Assembly (NCBI RefSeq): GCF_000472525.1
Contig: NZ_AWZT01000002.1
Span: 315,627 to 379,626, forward strand
Length of the DNA stretch: 64,000 bases
From: Paraburkholderia dilworthii
GTDB lineage: Bacteria; Pseudomonadota; Gammaproteobacteria; Burkholderiales; Burkholderiaceae
Reading direction: 5' to 3'
In this document: piece after piece, positions 42,687 through 51,587 of the stretch
Layout: each line of letters opens with the position of its first letter
Position numbering within the stretch: the stretch's first letter is position 1
The notes under the pieces: generated by a model
What the model was told of the DNA's origin: nothing
What the model saw: only the letters and a program-made list of their open reading frames with translations
Database searches by the model: none
Position numbers and translations under genes: made by a program

Positions 42687-43188
42687 CAAGAACACAGGTA
42701 ATTCCTGAGCCGCGCGTCAGCAGATTACGTTTGTGGGTCTCCAGGGGAGCTCGGCCGCGCCAAGCCCACCTCCACCCGAGGTGCTTGAAGTTTTTTCGCC
42801 TGTTTCTGGCTGTGCGCAAACGTGTAGCTGAACGCCGTATGTGCCAGGGCCAAGATGGCAGAATCCTTTGAACGGCCGTTATGCGCGGCGAAGCCGCCGT
42901 CCGAGAGACCGGTCAGTGCAGTCACCGAATGACGCTTCATGGCCGGTTGCCGAAGATCGCAGTTAGAGCGCCGCGCATCCCCGGCGACCGCGGCCCGAAC
43001 TTCCGGAATCGACCCTGAAGGGACGTTCATGTCTCGCTAAAGCGGCCGTCCAAACACCGGGATCGCCAACGTGGCCGGACGGATTAGGCGACTAGTGATC
43101 CACTCCTATGTGCTGTTTCCAGATACGTCTGCATCGGCAGGTCGCCACCCTCTGGCCTGCGCTGGCCGCCTGCCTTCGTGGGCGCGTG
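42687..43188. other. Intergenic region without a recognisable gene
   Basis: About 500 bases. Frames are short and unlike proteins. Short phrases such as CGGCCGTTATGCG (near 42872) and AAAGCGGCCGTCC (near 43038), with a similar AAAGCGGCCGTTC at about 46084 in another gap, suggest remains of a dispersed intergenic repeat, but I could not define its ends. Confidence 0.4.
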
Positions 43189-43494
43189 TCATCGCAGCGT
43201 CCAGGGGGCCGGAAAGTCCTCGTAGCCCTCGTCCAGCGCGTAGCCGCTATAGTCGGCGTAAGACGCGTAGATAACCCGCCTGCCGGAGGGCGTGAAGCCA
43301 ACCTGCCGCGAGCCCAGCTTCGCCTGGCAGGTGATCAGGCGGTGAGTGCCCGTGAGTTCGCCGAGGTACGCCCCATCCGGGCCATAGACGTCGTTACCGG
43401 CAAAACGGCCGACATGGCGCCTATCGTAAGTCCACAGATTGTCACCCTCGCGATAGCCGAAGCTGGTGCCGCCCCACGTCCACAGCCAGTTCAT
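43189..43494 (-). CDS. 4-fold beta flower family protein
   Basis: A 101-residue protein starting MNWLWTWGGTSFGYREGDNLW with repeated short beta-strand units (W-x-YDGRHVGRF, DVYGPDGAYLGEL, RLITCQAKLGSR, then a Tyr-rich YASYADYSGYALDEGYEDF). This matches the small family named 4-fold beta flower protein, of unknown function. It is soluble and has no signal peptide. It stands alone in a gene-poor stretch. Other members often occur as solitary genes in accessory DNA, so horizontal acquisition is plausible but unproven. Confidence 0.78.
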   Translation of the reverse strand: MNWLWTWGGTSFGYREGDNLWTYDRRHVGRFAGNDVYGPDGAYLGELTGTHRLITCQAKLGSRQVGFTPSGRRVIYASYADYSGYALDEGYEDFPAPWTLR

Positions 43495-43926
43495 TGTTTT
43501 GGTGCATCAGTCGTTCATCCTTTCCTGAGTGCAGGTGCGCGCAACGGATTGTCGACGATTCAGGCATTGATGTCGAACGACCGTCCAGGTCACAGCTTCG
43601 ATCTCCGATGTTCAGGTTATTGAATGTGACAAGGCAGAGAAGAGCTTTGCCATCCACTACATTGCCGATTTACGTCCTGCGGACGGCGCCACGCGTCGCA
43701 CTTCAGGGGTCTTCTTACCATTGACGGCATGCACGAGCGGCTTGTAGGTCGGTCTGAGAGGTCGATTTTCGCGGGGCAACTGAAAAGAATATGTAGCGAC
43801 TTTTTCAAGCATCGGCCGATCACAGTCCGACACTGACTGCGTAGCGCGGTTACGCAAGATCCAATGGCGTCGGACCGTCATCGACCCCTTTTGGACCATG
43901 AGCATGCCGGAAGCAGCCGTTCAGTC
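43495..43926. other. Intergenic region without a recognisable gene
   Basis: Roughly 430 bases between the beta flower gene and the end of the histidine kinase gene. Open frames on both strands are short and unsupported. Composition is less GC-rich than in surrounding genes, as in decayed accessory DNA. Confidence 0.4.
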
Positions 43927-45846
43927 TCAGGAGCGCAGAGCCCTCGCGACATCCGCGAGCCGGTACGGTTTGGGGATGAACGTAAAATCGCTCACGTCGC
44001 CGTGCTGCCGCCGCAGCGCCGTCATCGGGAAACCGGATGCGAGCACAACTTTGATGGCGGGATACTGCTGCTGGACGTGACGCGCAAGCTTAATGCCGCT
44101 TGTCTCCCCAGGCATCACGACGTCGCTGAAAAGAATGTCGATCGCCGGGTGAGTCTTCAGAATATCAATTGCAGCCATTGCGTCGCCAGCTGTCACGACC
44201 TCATAGCCAATGCTTCGGAATAGCTCAGCTGCCGCAGTTCGCAGGTCCGGCTCGTCTTCAACAATCAGCACGGTCTCCACCATCGCAGGCCCCGGAAATT
44301 CTTCCAGCGAGCCGGCATCCACTGCCGCTGTGGGTAAGTAGAGGTCAATTGTTGTGCCTTCGCCTCCGGAGCTTGTGATCCGTACGTCCCCACCCGACTG
44401 CGCGATAAATCCGTAGACCTGGCTCAGCCCAAGGCCGGTACCTTTACCGGTCTCCTTGGTGGTAAAGAAGGGCTCGAATGCCCGTGAGGCGATCTCCGGT
44501 GACATACCGGTCCCTGAGTCCGTCACTGACACCCTGATATATGCGCCGGGCGCTACAGTACCGGCATCGCGCTCTCCAAGCTCAACGTCCTCGGTACGGA
44601 TAACGATGTTTCCACCGTCAGGCATCGCGTCGCGCGCGTTGACGATCAGATTTAGCAGTGCCGCTTCAAATCGCGCGATATCGAGTAGCACGGTCGGCCG
44701 CTTCGAGTCCAACACGACCTCAAGCCGGATCGATCCGATTCCGGCACGCTGGAGCATGGGCTCAAACTCACGGATCACAGCGTTAAGGTCATGCCTTTCG
44801 TTCCTGAGCGGTTGCTGCCGGGCAAAGGTGAGCAGTTGTTGGACGAGCGACGCTCCGCGGTCCACAGCGCGCTGCATCATATCCAGCATTTTCACGTCAA
44901 GATGCGTTCGCGACTGCGCGCCCAACACCTGCAAACCATTTGATAAGACCGATAGCAGATTATTGAAGTCGTGCGCAACGCCCCCCGTAAGCTGTCCGAC
45001 GGCTTCCATCTTCTGCGAGTGAAAGAGCGCGGCATTGGCACGGTCCAGCGCCTCGGCCGCCTCCTTGCGCTCTGTAATGTCCCGCGTGATTTTCGCGAAT
45101 CCGATGAGCGTACCCGCTTCATCCCGGATCGCATCTACCACGATGTGCGCCCAGAAACGACTCCCGTCTTTGCGGACCCGCCAACCCTCACGCTCGACCC
45201 GGCCCTCGCCGGCTGCGATGGCCAGAATCTGCGCCGGAACACCCGTCCCAATGTCTTCCTCGGTGTAGAAACGGCTGAAGTGCTGGCCCACGATCTCATC
45301 ATGTTCATAGCCTTTGATCCGCCTTGCACCGGCGTTCCAGCTGGTCACAACCCCGGACGGTGAGAGCATGTAGATAGCGTAATCTGTGACGCCCTGAACG
45401 AGAATTCGAAACTGTTGTTCGCTCCTGCGTAGCGCTTCCTCGGCCGCCCTGCGCTCGGAGATGTCACGCGTGATCTTCGCAAATCCGACCAACTGCCCGG
45501 ACGGCCTCAGGACCGGGTCGATCACCACGGACGCCCAGAATCGCGTTCCGTCCTTACGCACACGCCATCCTTCCCCCTCAAATTTTCCCTCATCGAGCGC
45601 CGTACGCAGCGCTCTGTCAGGGAGCCCAGTCGCCCGGTCTTCGTCCGTATAGAAGGCGGAAAAATGCTTTCCGATTATCTCGGAGGCGGTATAACCCTTG
45701 AACCTGTGCGCGCCCGTATTCCAGCTGACGACATATCCCTGCGGGTCCAGCATATAGATCGCATAGTCCCTCACGCTGGTCACGAGCAACTCAAAACGCT
45801 GTGCGTCGGTGATTTCCGGTGTCTGGTCACGCTGCTCGGTTTTCAT
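43927..45846 (-). CDS. PAS-PAS hybrid sensor histidine kinase with receiver domain
   Basis: A 639-residue cytoplasmic hybrid kinase. Two consecutive PAS-PAC units (about residues 16-140 and 145-265) are close copies of each other, each with DYAIYML, SWN-GA-R-KGY, WRVRKDG-RFWA and GFAKITRDI-ER. The phospho-accepting His292 is in GGVAHDFNNLL (HisKA of the HWE/NtrB-like group), followed by the HATPase domain with NARDAMPDGG, DSGTGM and GKGTGLGLSQVYG. The C-terminal receiver has acidic Glu530-Asp531, phosphate acceptor Asp575 in DVVMPG and Lys626. There are no membrane segments. No cognate DNA-binding regulator is adjacent. Confidence 0.93.
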   Translation of the reverse strand: MKTEQRDQTPEITDAQRFELLVTSVRDYAIYMLDPQGYVVSWNTGAHRFKGYTASEIIGKHFSAFYTDEDRATGLPDRALRTALDEGKFEGEGWRVRKDGTRFWASVVIDPVLRPSGQLVGFAKITRDISERRAAEEALRRSEQQFRILVQGVTDYAIYMLSPSGVVTSWNAGARRIKGYEHDEIVGQHFSRFYTEEDIGTGVPAQILAIAAGEGRVEREGWRVRKDGSRFWAHIVVDAIRDEAGTLIGFAKITRDITERKEAAEALDRANAALFHSQKMEAVGQLTGGVAHDFNNLLSVLSNGLQVLGAQSRTHLDVKMLDMMQRAVDRGASLVQQLLTFARQQPLRNERHDLNAVIREFEPMLQRAGIGSIRLEVVLDSKRPTVLLDIARFEAALLNLIVNARDAMPDGGNIVIRTEDVELGERDAGTVAPGAYIRVSVTDSGTGMSPEIASRAFEPFFTTKETGKGTGLGLSQVYGFIAQSGGDVRITSSGGEGTTIDLYLPTAAVDAGSLEEFPGPAMVETVLIVEDEPDLRTAAAELFRSIGYEVVTAGDAMAAIDILKTHPAIDILFSDVVMPGETSGIKLARHVQQQYPAIKVVLASGFPMTALRRQHGDVSDFTFIPKPYRLADVARALRS

Positions 45847-46221
45847 TTCAGTGTGTGATAGTCGTAGGGCTGGGGAACCGTTTAAAGTAATGATTCTAGC
45901 GCGGCGCGCAGTGAGCTCCCCGAGACCGGAAGCGATTTCTCCCGATTCTTGACGATCGGAGGGCCCGGCGCCGAATGGCTCAAGATGGCTGACCTGTGCC
46001 TGACGTCCCGCATCGTCAACCCACAGGCCGCGTATTGCACGTCAGACCGTGACCGACCCCGAGCGGCCACTTGCGTCTCTCGAAAGCGGCCGTTCTATGT
46101 GCCACGCGGGTCCTTTGCGCAGACCACATTTACCCGTCTTCTGCCAGCTTCAAGAACCGGGCTTCGAACATGTCTTTGGTCTACCATGGGCTCGCCAGTC
46201 GCAACGACCCTTCTTCAGGAC
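45847..46221. other. Intergenic region without a recognisable gene
   Basis: About 375 bases between the histidine kinase start and the decayed formate dehydrogenase-like gene. It contains AAAGCGGCCGTTC near 46084, shared in part with the gap at 42687-43188, and no coding frame of note. Confidence 0.4.
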
Positions 46222-46989
46222 TCAAATCTCGATGAAATCCGGTTTTGGCACGTTGGGCATGTGGTAGTAGGCCTTGAGCACGACCTCGATGGGAGTCAAT
46301 GTCTCCTCAATGAGGTCGTACACAGACTTCAACCACGTCGCCGCCCTTAGATATTGTCCAGCGCCCAGCCAGTTCGATTCAAGATTCGCCCGCAGCATAT
46401 TCTTTCCAGCTTTGAAAAGGTCTTGGGCATCGAACTGTTGCCTCGCACGGTATAGACAGAGCGCGTACTCCCGCGCGAACAGCTGGAAGAGATAGGCGGC
46501 CTCGTTCGATGCTCTTCCCGAGGTGTAGAACTCTGCCTCGTTGGGAGAGGACAAGCCGCGGAGCACCTCGCCGATGCGTGCGAACGCATCTTCCCATTCG
46601 ACGACTCGAAATTTGTCGGTGTCCAAGTCATAGACGAGCGGGTGCGTCAGACGTCCGAGATTCTCTAACTCGAAGTCCGAACGTTGCAACAGCGACGACA
46701 CGGTGTTGTTCTCGAAAAACTCCGGGGTTACACGCTTGGTCGTCGCTTCCCACGTTACAGCCTTCGCGCCGTTCTCGCAGAACTGAAACGTTGACTTGTG
46801 CTCCTTGTCTGGCCACCCGCACCCCGGACAGTCGAAGCCGTCTGGCTAATTGGTGCGCAACAGCGTGATCGGAGCCTCCACGCTTTCCATCTGCGTTCGG
46901 ATGGCCTGAGCAGTTGCCCGGAGCGCGCCCCAGCCTCCTGCAGGGCCATCATACGGTCGGATACCCGGCACTTCACGTCGTGTGGTCAT
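46222..46989 (-). pseudogene. Decayed FdhF2-type molybdopterin oxidoreductase, fused to an unrelated tail
   Basis: From ATG 46989 the frame reads VPGIRPYDGPAGGWGALR, then the family segment with an in-frame TAG (46848-46846) where LLRTNQPDGFDCPGC is expected. It continues as FDCPGCGWPDKEH, FCENGAKAVTWEATTKRVT, LLQRSDFELENLGRLTHPLVYD and AEFYTSGRASNEAAYLFQLFAREYA (to about 46462). These match the N-terminal fifth of FdhF2-like formate dehydrogenase alpha subunits. The last 80 residues (FDAQDLFKAGKNMLRANLESNW onward) do not belong to that family. The Mo-bis-MGD domains are missing, so the product is dead. Confidence 0.8.
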
Positions 46990-47159
46990 ATGAGACTCCA
47001 TGAACTTACAAAATGGCAGCGAGGCGACTCGACAACGGGTTACGCATTCTTCCGGTGTGTCACCTGGGCAGCATCAGTCTAGTCGGCCCACTGCGCCTGT
47101 TTCAGGAGCTGGGCAGTTGACATGACCGCCCGGCCCCTGCACAACGGCGACGCCCGCAC

Positions 47160-47537
47160 TCAGGATTTGCTCTCGGCGGACTCCTTCGTGCTGCCTGCTG
47201 ACTTTGCCGCGCTCTTCTTGCTCGATGACCTGGCTTTCTTCTGCTTCGCTTCGACTTCGAGCTTGGCGAACGTGACTTTGTCCGTTTCCTTGTCGTAGCT
47301 CAAGTCGACCGTATCGCCCGGCTTCACCTTGTCGCCGAGGATTTCCTTCGCGAGCGGTGTCTCCAGTTCCTGACGGATCTGGCGCTTGAGTTGGCGCGCG
47401 CCGAACTCCGGCCGGTAACCGACATCGGCGAGATGATCGATGACCGAATCCTGCACCTTGAGCGTGATGTCCTGCGTCGCCGCCGTACGCGTGACGCGCT
47501 CTAGCTGGATTTGCACGATCGAGCGGATGTTCTCTCT
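47160..47537 (-). pseudogene. C-terminal fragment of a Clp-family AAA+ ATPase
   Basis: The sequence IVQIQLERV, then VIDHLADVGYRPEFGARQLKRQIRQELETPLAKEIL matches the small C-terminal subdomain of the second AAA module of ClpB/ClpC-type unfoldases. A Lys/Ser/Ala-rich tail follows to the stop. Nothing upstream of about 47537 belongs to the family: both nucleotide-binding domains are absent. With the neighbouring formate dehydrogenase remnant, this looks like the scar of a deletion that removed the middle of a larger gene island. Confidence 0.75.
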
Positions 47538-47545
47538 CGATGCAT

Positions 47546-47881
47546 TCCATCGCTTCCCCTTTTGCCGCTCAACGGACAGCCAGATCATTCGGCAATGCGC
47601 AGACAATTTGCCGAGACGATTCAGGAAGTGACGGGCAACAGTCCAGTTTAGGAGGGGAAACGGCAAATATCACGTGCGCTTCTGCGAATTGTCGCTTTCG
47701 TCCTCGTCCCTAGAAAACGTCGTGGCGCACGTCGCGCGGCATCGAGACATTCGGAATCAGACGCCAGCTTCCCGGCGTAGAACGACATTTTCTGACTTCA
47801 TGCCCCAAGGTGCGGCCGATCGGCGCCCGATAAGCGCACCGATCGGCAAGGCGGGCCGCAACTGGATATGCGCTCGGGCCG
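47546..47881. other. Region without a recognisable gene
   Basis: About 335 bases between the Clp fragment and the SDR gene stop. Frames are short and unidentified. CCGATCGG-type short inverted sequence occurs at 47814-47845 and could form a hairpin behind the SDR gene. Confidence 0.4.
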
Positions 47882-48625
47882 TTACGCGTTGAAGCCGCCA
47901 TCGATGGTGAGGCTCGCACCCGTGACGAACCCAGCATCCGGTCCGACAACATAAGCCACCATGCCGGCGATTTCATCGGGATGTGCGTGGCGTGGCAGCG
48001 CCATCAAGCCGTGCAATGCCGATGCAAAGTCGCCGGTCTCTGGATTCATGTCCGTATCGGTCGGGCCGGGCTGCACGTTGTTGACCGTGATCCCGCGCGG
48101 ACCAAGGTCGCGCGCGAGGCCTTGAACCAGCCCTTGCAGCGCGGACTTGCTCATCGCATAAGCTGCGCCGCCCGCGAATGGCATGCGCTCCGCGTTGCAG
48201 CTGCCGATGTTGACGATACGCCCGCCATTTCCCATGTGCGGAAGCACCGCTTTTATGGCCACGAAGACGCCCCGCACATTGACCGCGAGCGTCTTGTCGA
48301 AGTCTTCCAGCGAGAACGTGTCGACGGCGCCCATCAACAGCACGCCGGCGTTGTTGACCAGGATGTCGATCTTGCCGAGAGCGGCCGCCGCGTCATTGAC
48401 AGCGCGCGTCAGTGCCGCCGCATCGCCTGCGTCGGCTTGCAGCGCGATGGCGCGCCCACCCGCTTGCGCGATGCTTTCGGCGAGGTCGTTCGCGATCGCC
48501 GCCGAGCCCTTGTACGTGAACGCGACGGCCGCACCGTCGCGAGCCAACCGTCGCACGATGGCAGCTCCGATTCCGCGGCCACCTCCCGTTACAAACGCCA
48601 CTTTTCCATTCAGGGGTAAGTTCAT
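47882..48625 (-). CDS. Short-chain dehydrogenase/reductase (classical SDR)
   Basis: A 247-residue NAD(P)-dependent oxidoreductase. The Rossmann motif TGGGRGIG is at about residues 14-21, NNAG near 88, the catalytic Ser in VNIGSCNAER, the YAMSK active-site pair near 158, and the C-terminal VTGASLTIDGGFNA. FTYKGS after the second strand suggests NADP preference is possible but not certain. ATG 48625 fits the family. It is divergent from the LysR gene at 48730 over 104 bases, a typical regulator-target pair. Substrate unknown. Confidence 0.93.
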   Translation of the reverse strand: MNLPLNGKVAFVTGGGRGIGAAIVRRLARDGAAVAFTYKGSAAIANDLAESIAQAGGRAIALQADAGDAAALTRAVNDAAAALGKIDILVNNAGVLLMGAVDTFSLEDFDKTLAVNVRGVFVAIKAVLPHMGNGGRIVNIGSCNAERMPFAGGAAYAMSKSALQGLVQGLARDLGPRGITVNNVQPGPTDTDMNPETGDFASALHGLMALPRHAHPDEIAGMVAYVVGPDAGFVTGASLTIDGGFNA

Positions 48626-48729
48626 GATGCCGTTCCTTGTTGAGTTGGTGCACGAAGTATGGGCTCGACACTCCATTACGAGCAGCGTCTAATGCGAGTT
48701 GGTCTTTCAACCATCTGTATCAAGTCACG

Positions 48730-49653
48730 ATGGAAGCGTTGAATTCGATCGAGTCGTTTGTCCTCAGCGCGGAGTCTGGAAGCTTCTCCGCAGCGGCCCG
48801 GCGCCTCGGTCTCACACCCGCTGCCGTCAGCAAGAACGTGGCTCGTCTGGAAGCGTCGCTGGGGTTGCGCCTCTTTCAACGCAGCACGCGGAAGCTGACG
48901 CTGACCGCGGCTGGCGAACGTTTCCTGCGAGACGTGGCGGATCCGTTTTCCGCACTACGCGATGCCTTTGCGAACGCAGCGACGCATGAAGGAAAGCCGT
49001 CCGGATCGCTGAAGGTCAGTATGGCTCTCGCATTCGGACGCGAATATCTGCTGCCTTTGCTCGGAGAGTTTCTCGACCGCTATCCGGCGATCGTTCCCGA
49101 CTGGCACTTCGATAATCGCCCCGTCGATCTGGTTGCAGGAGCGTTCGACGCTGCCATCGGCGGCGGCATCGAGCTCACGCCGGGGATCGTGGCACGCGAG
49201 CTCGCGAGAACCCATGTGATCGTCGCGGCGTCGCCCTCGTATATGGTGACACGGGAAATGCCCCGGCATCCGGCGGATCTGGCCGCCTTCGATGCCATCG
49301 TGCGGCGCTCCGCCACGTCGGGACGTCTGCGCGCCTGGACGCTGCGTAACCAGGTCGGTGAGCAGGCCGAAGCCGAGTGCCGTACCCGGTTGATTTTCGA
49401 TGACCCGGAGGCAATGGCGCACGCGGCCATGCTAGGGCATGGCGTGGCATTCCTTCCAATGCCGCATGCGGCGCGCTGGCTCTCGAGCGGCGCGCTGATT
49501 CGCCTGCTTCCCGCCTGGTATGCCGATCACGGCCCGATTTCGATCTATTACTCGAACAAAAAACTCCTGCCGGCAAAAACGCGCGTGTTCATCGACTTCG
49601 TGGTCGCTGCCTTCCGTAAGCAGAGACTGGCGTCAAAGTTCGATGCGCGATGA
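48730..49653 (+). CDS. LysR-family regulator divergent from the SDR gene
   Basis: A 307-residue LysR regulator of the CrgA-like group. The HTH is MEALNSIESFVLSAESGSFSAAARRLGLTPAAVSKNVARLEASLGLRLFQRSTR, followed by the effector-binding domain (GSLKVSMALAFGREYLLPLL onward). ATG 48730 places the HTH at the N-terminus as in the family; a frame extension to 48637 is not needed. It most likely regulates the SDR gene. Inducer unknown. Confidence 0.92.
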   Translation: MEALNSIESFVLSAESGSFSAAARRLGLTPAAVSKNVARLEASLGLRLFQRSTRKLTLTAAGERFLRDVADPFSALRDAFANAATHEGKPSGSLKVSMALAFGREYLLPLLGEFLDRYPAIVPDWHFDNRPVDLVAGAFDAAIGGGIELTPGIVARELARTHVIVAASPSYMVTREMPRHPADLAAFDAIVRRSATSGRLRAWTLRNQVGEQAEAECRTRLIFDDPEAMAHAAMLGHGVAFLPMPHAARWLSSGALIRLLPAWYADHGPISIYYSNKKLLPAKTRVFIDFVVAAFRKQRLASKFDAR

Positions 49654-50172
49654 CACGAGACGAACAGCGAATCGGGTGCCCTCATCCCCAACCTTCGACG
49701 CCTTCGACGCATATCGAATAGCAACGCCGGCGGCGCTCTGGTTAGTCGCTTCATGTCGGTCGGTCATCGACGAAAACAGAGTGTCGGCTGGACGCGTCAA
49801 GCACACTCATCGTTTTCGATTTGCGCGACATGCGCGTTGTGCGCTGCGCGAGGGAAAACCCCTAAGCAGCAAGGTAGCCCCGCGCGCCCCGCCGCGCATG
49901 GGTTTCGCGCTCCGATACTCCGAATTGTTAGCTTTACGATAACGAACGCCTGGCGAAGGTGATTGAACCGATAACTCACGCTCCCTAGACTCGCGCCATG
50001 TTGTCGTCAGTCCGAGGAAAACCAGGGCAGTGGTCGCAATGAATCTGCATTGATGTGAGCCGCTTTTGCGTACAACACAGTCTCGCGAGAGGCCGATAAA
50101 ACCCAATCAGTAACCGCCTTGCATGGGACCCGAGTAGGTGCTTTGCACAACTCTGGTCGACAGGAGACACGA
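49654..50172. other. Intergenic region upstream of madL
   Basis: About 520 bases with no recognisable gene; only short arginine-rich frames. The madL promoter is expected in the last 150 bases. No clear sigma70 pair or LysR-type T-n11-A palindrome could be fixed. Confidence 0.45.
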
Positions 50173-50568
50173 ATGATTATTTACGGAACCGCGCTGCTTG
50201 CTTTCTGCCACCTCGCCGGGCTTTTTCTCGGGGACCTGCTGGGGGTCGCAATTGGTGTGAAGACCAATGTTGGCGGAGTCGGCATCGCAATGCTGCTACT
50301 GATCTTCCTCCGGCTCTATCTGCACGGCAAAGGTCTGCTGCCGAAGGAAACCGAAGCAGGTGTGGGCTTCTGGGGCGCGATGTATATCCCCGTCGTCGTC
50401 GCGATGGCAGCCAATCAGAACGTCGTTGCAGCGCTCAAAGGCGGGCCCGTCGCATTGCTTTCGGCATTGGGCGCCGTGGCCTTGTGTGCCGGCTGCATCG
50501 CAGTGCTGTCACGCACCGGCCGCGACAGCACATCGTTCATCAGCAGTCCGCAACCCGAAGAAGCCTGA
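50173..50568 (+). CDS. madL: Malonate transporter subunit MadL
   Basis: A 131-residue membrane protein with four hydrophobic helices, opening MIIYGTALLAFCHLAGLFLGDLLG and containing GVKTNVGGVGIAMLLLIFLRLYL, the MadL signature. MadL and MadM together form a sodium-dependent malonate importer. The start at 50173 is preceded by AGGAGA and gives the standard length. madM follows after 14 bases. Confidence 0.93.
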   Translation: MIIYGTALLAFCHLAGLFLGDLLGVAIGVKTNVGGVGIAMLLLIFLRLYLHGKGLLPKETEAGVGFWGAMYIPVVVAMAANQNVVAALKGGPVALLSALGAVALCAGCIAVLSRTGRDSTSFISSPQPEEA

Positions 50569-50582
50569 CGCAGGAGCCAGCC

Positions 50583-51350
50583 ATGATCCAGATGCTCGAT
50601 AAAGTACTGATACACAACGGCCTTGTCACGGCGTTTGCGCTGGTGGGACTCATCATGTGGGTGTCGTCGGTGGTCTCGCGCAAGCTCACGTTCGGGCGCG
50701 TGCACGGCTCGGCAATCGCTATCGTGATCGGCCTCGTGCTCGCGTATTTCGGCGGCGTTTTCACTGCTGGTCAGAAAGGTCTTGCAGACCTGCCGCTCTT
50801 CGCGGGCGTCGGCCTGATGGGCGGCGCGATGCTGCGGGACTTTGCAATCGTCGCGACCGCCTTCGAAGTTCAGGCCACCGAAGCACGCAAGGCCGGGCTC
50901 ATCGGCGTCGTCTCGCTGCTCCTTGGCACGGTGCTGCCGTTTATCGTGGGCGCGAGCGTCGCTCATGCGTTCGGCTATACCGACGCGGTCAGCATGACGA
51001 CCATCGGCGCGGGCGCGGTCACCTACATCGTTGGACCGGTGACGGGCGCGGCGATCGGTGCGAGCTCGGACGTGATTGCACTCAGCATTGCGACCGGTCT
51101 AATCAAGGCGATCATCGTCATGATCGGCACGCCGCTCGCGGCCGGCTTCATGGGGCTCAGGACGCCCCGCTCCGCGATGATCTTCGGCGGGCTCGCCGGC
51201 ACCGTCAGCGGCGTGAGCGCGGGCCTGGCGGCGACCGATCGGCGGCTCGTTCCTTATGGTGCGCTGATCGCCACGTTTCACACGGGTGTGGGCTGCCTGC
51301 TCGGACCTTCGCTGCTTTTCTTCGCGACGCGCGCACTGGTTGGCGGCTGA
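50583..51350 (+). CDS. madM: Malonate transporter subunit MadM
   Basis: A 255-residue membrane protein with multiple helices, opening MIQMLDKVLIHNGLVTAFALVG and including GRVHGSAIAIVIGLVLAYFGGVFT and MTTIGAGAVTYIVGPVTGAAIGASSD, typical of MadM. It works with MadL in malonate uptake. No malonate decarboxylase (mdc/mad catalytic) genes are in the window, but a regulator resembling MdcR converges from the right at 51588. Confidence 0.93.
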   Translation: MIQMLDKVLIHNGLVTAFALVGLIMWVSSVVSRKLTFGRVHGSAIAIVIGLVLAYFGGVFTAGQKGLADLPLFAGVGLMGGAMLRDFAIVATAFEVQATEARKAGLIGVVSLLLGTVLPFIVGASVAHAFGYTDAVSMTTIGAGAVTYIVGPVTGAAIGASSDVIALSIATGLIKAIIVMIGTPLAAGFMGLRTPRSAMIFGGLAGTVSGVSAGLAATDRRLVPYGALIATFHTGVGCLLGPSLLFFATRALVGG

Positions 51351-51587
51351 GCTTGATCGCAGCCGGGAGTCACCAACGGGTGACGTGTCGTGCGCGTCCT
51401 ATGCCGCCATACATCATCTCGCGACGCTCGCGCGCGGAAGCGGCACCCGGCCGCGCGCGAGCGTCGCTAACTCTCATGCCTCGCGCGTCTGACCGAGGCG
51501 GTCGCGTTGCTTTGTTCATCGCTTTACGTGGCCGTCGCTCTGCATTGCACCGTACTCACTGCTCGACGATGCCGCGGCCCCGATACG

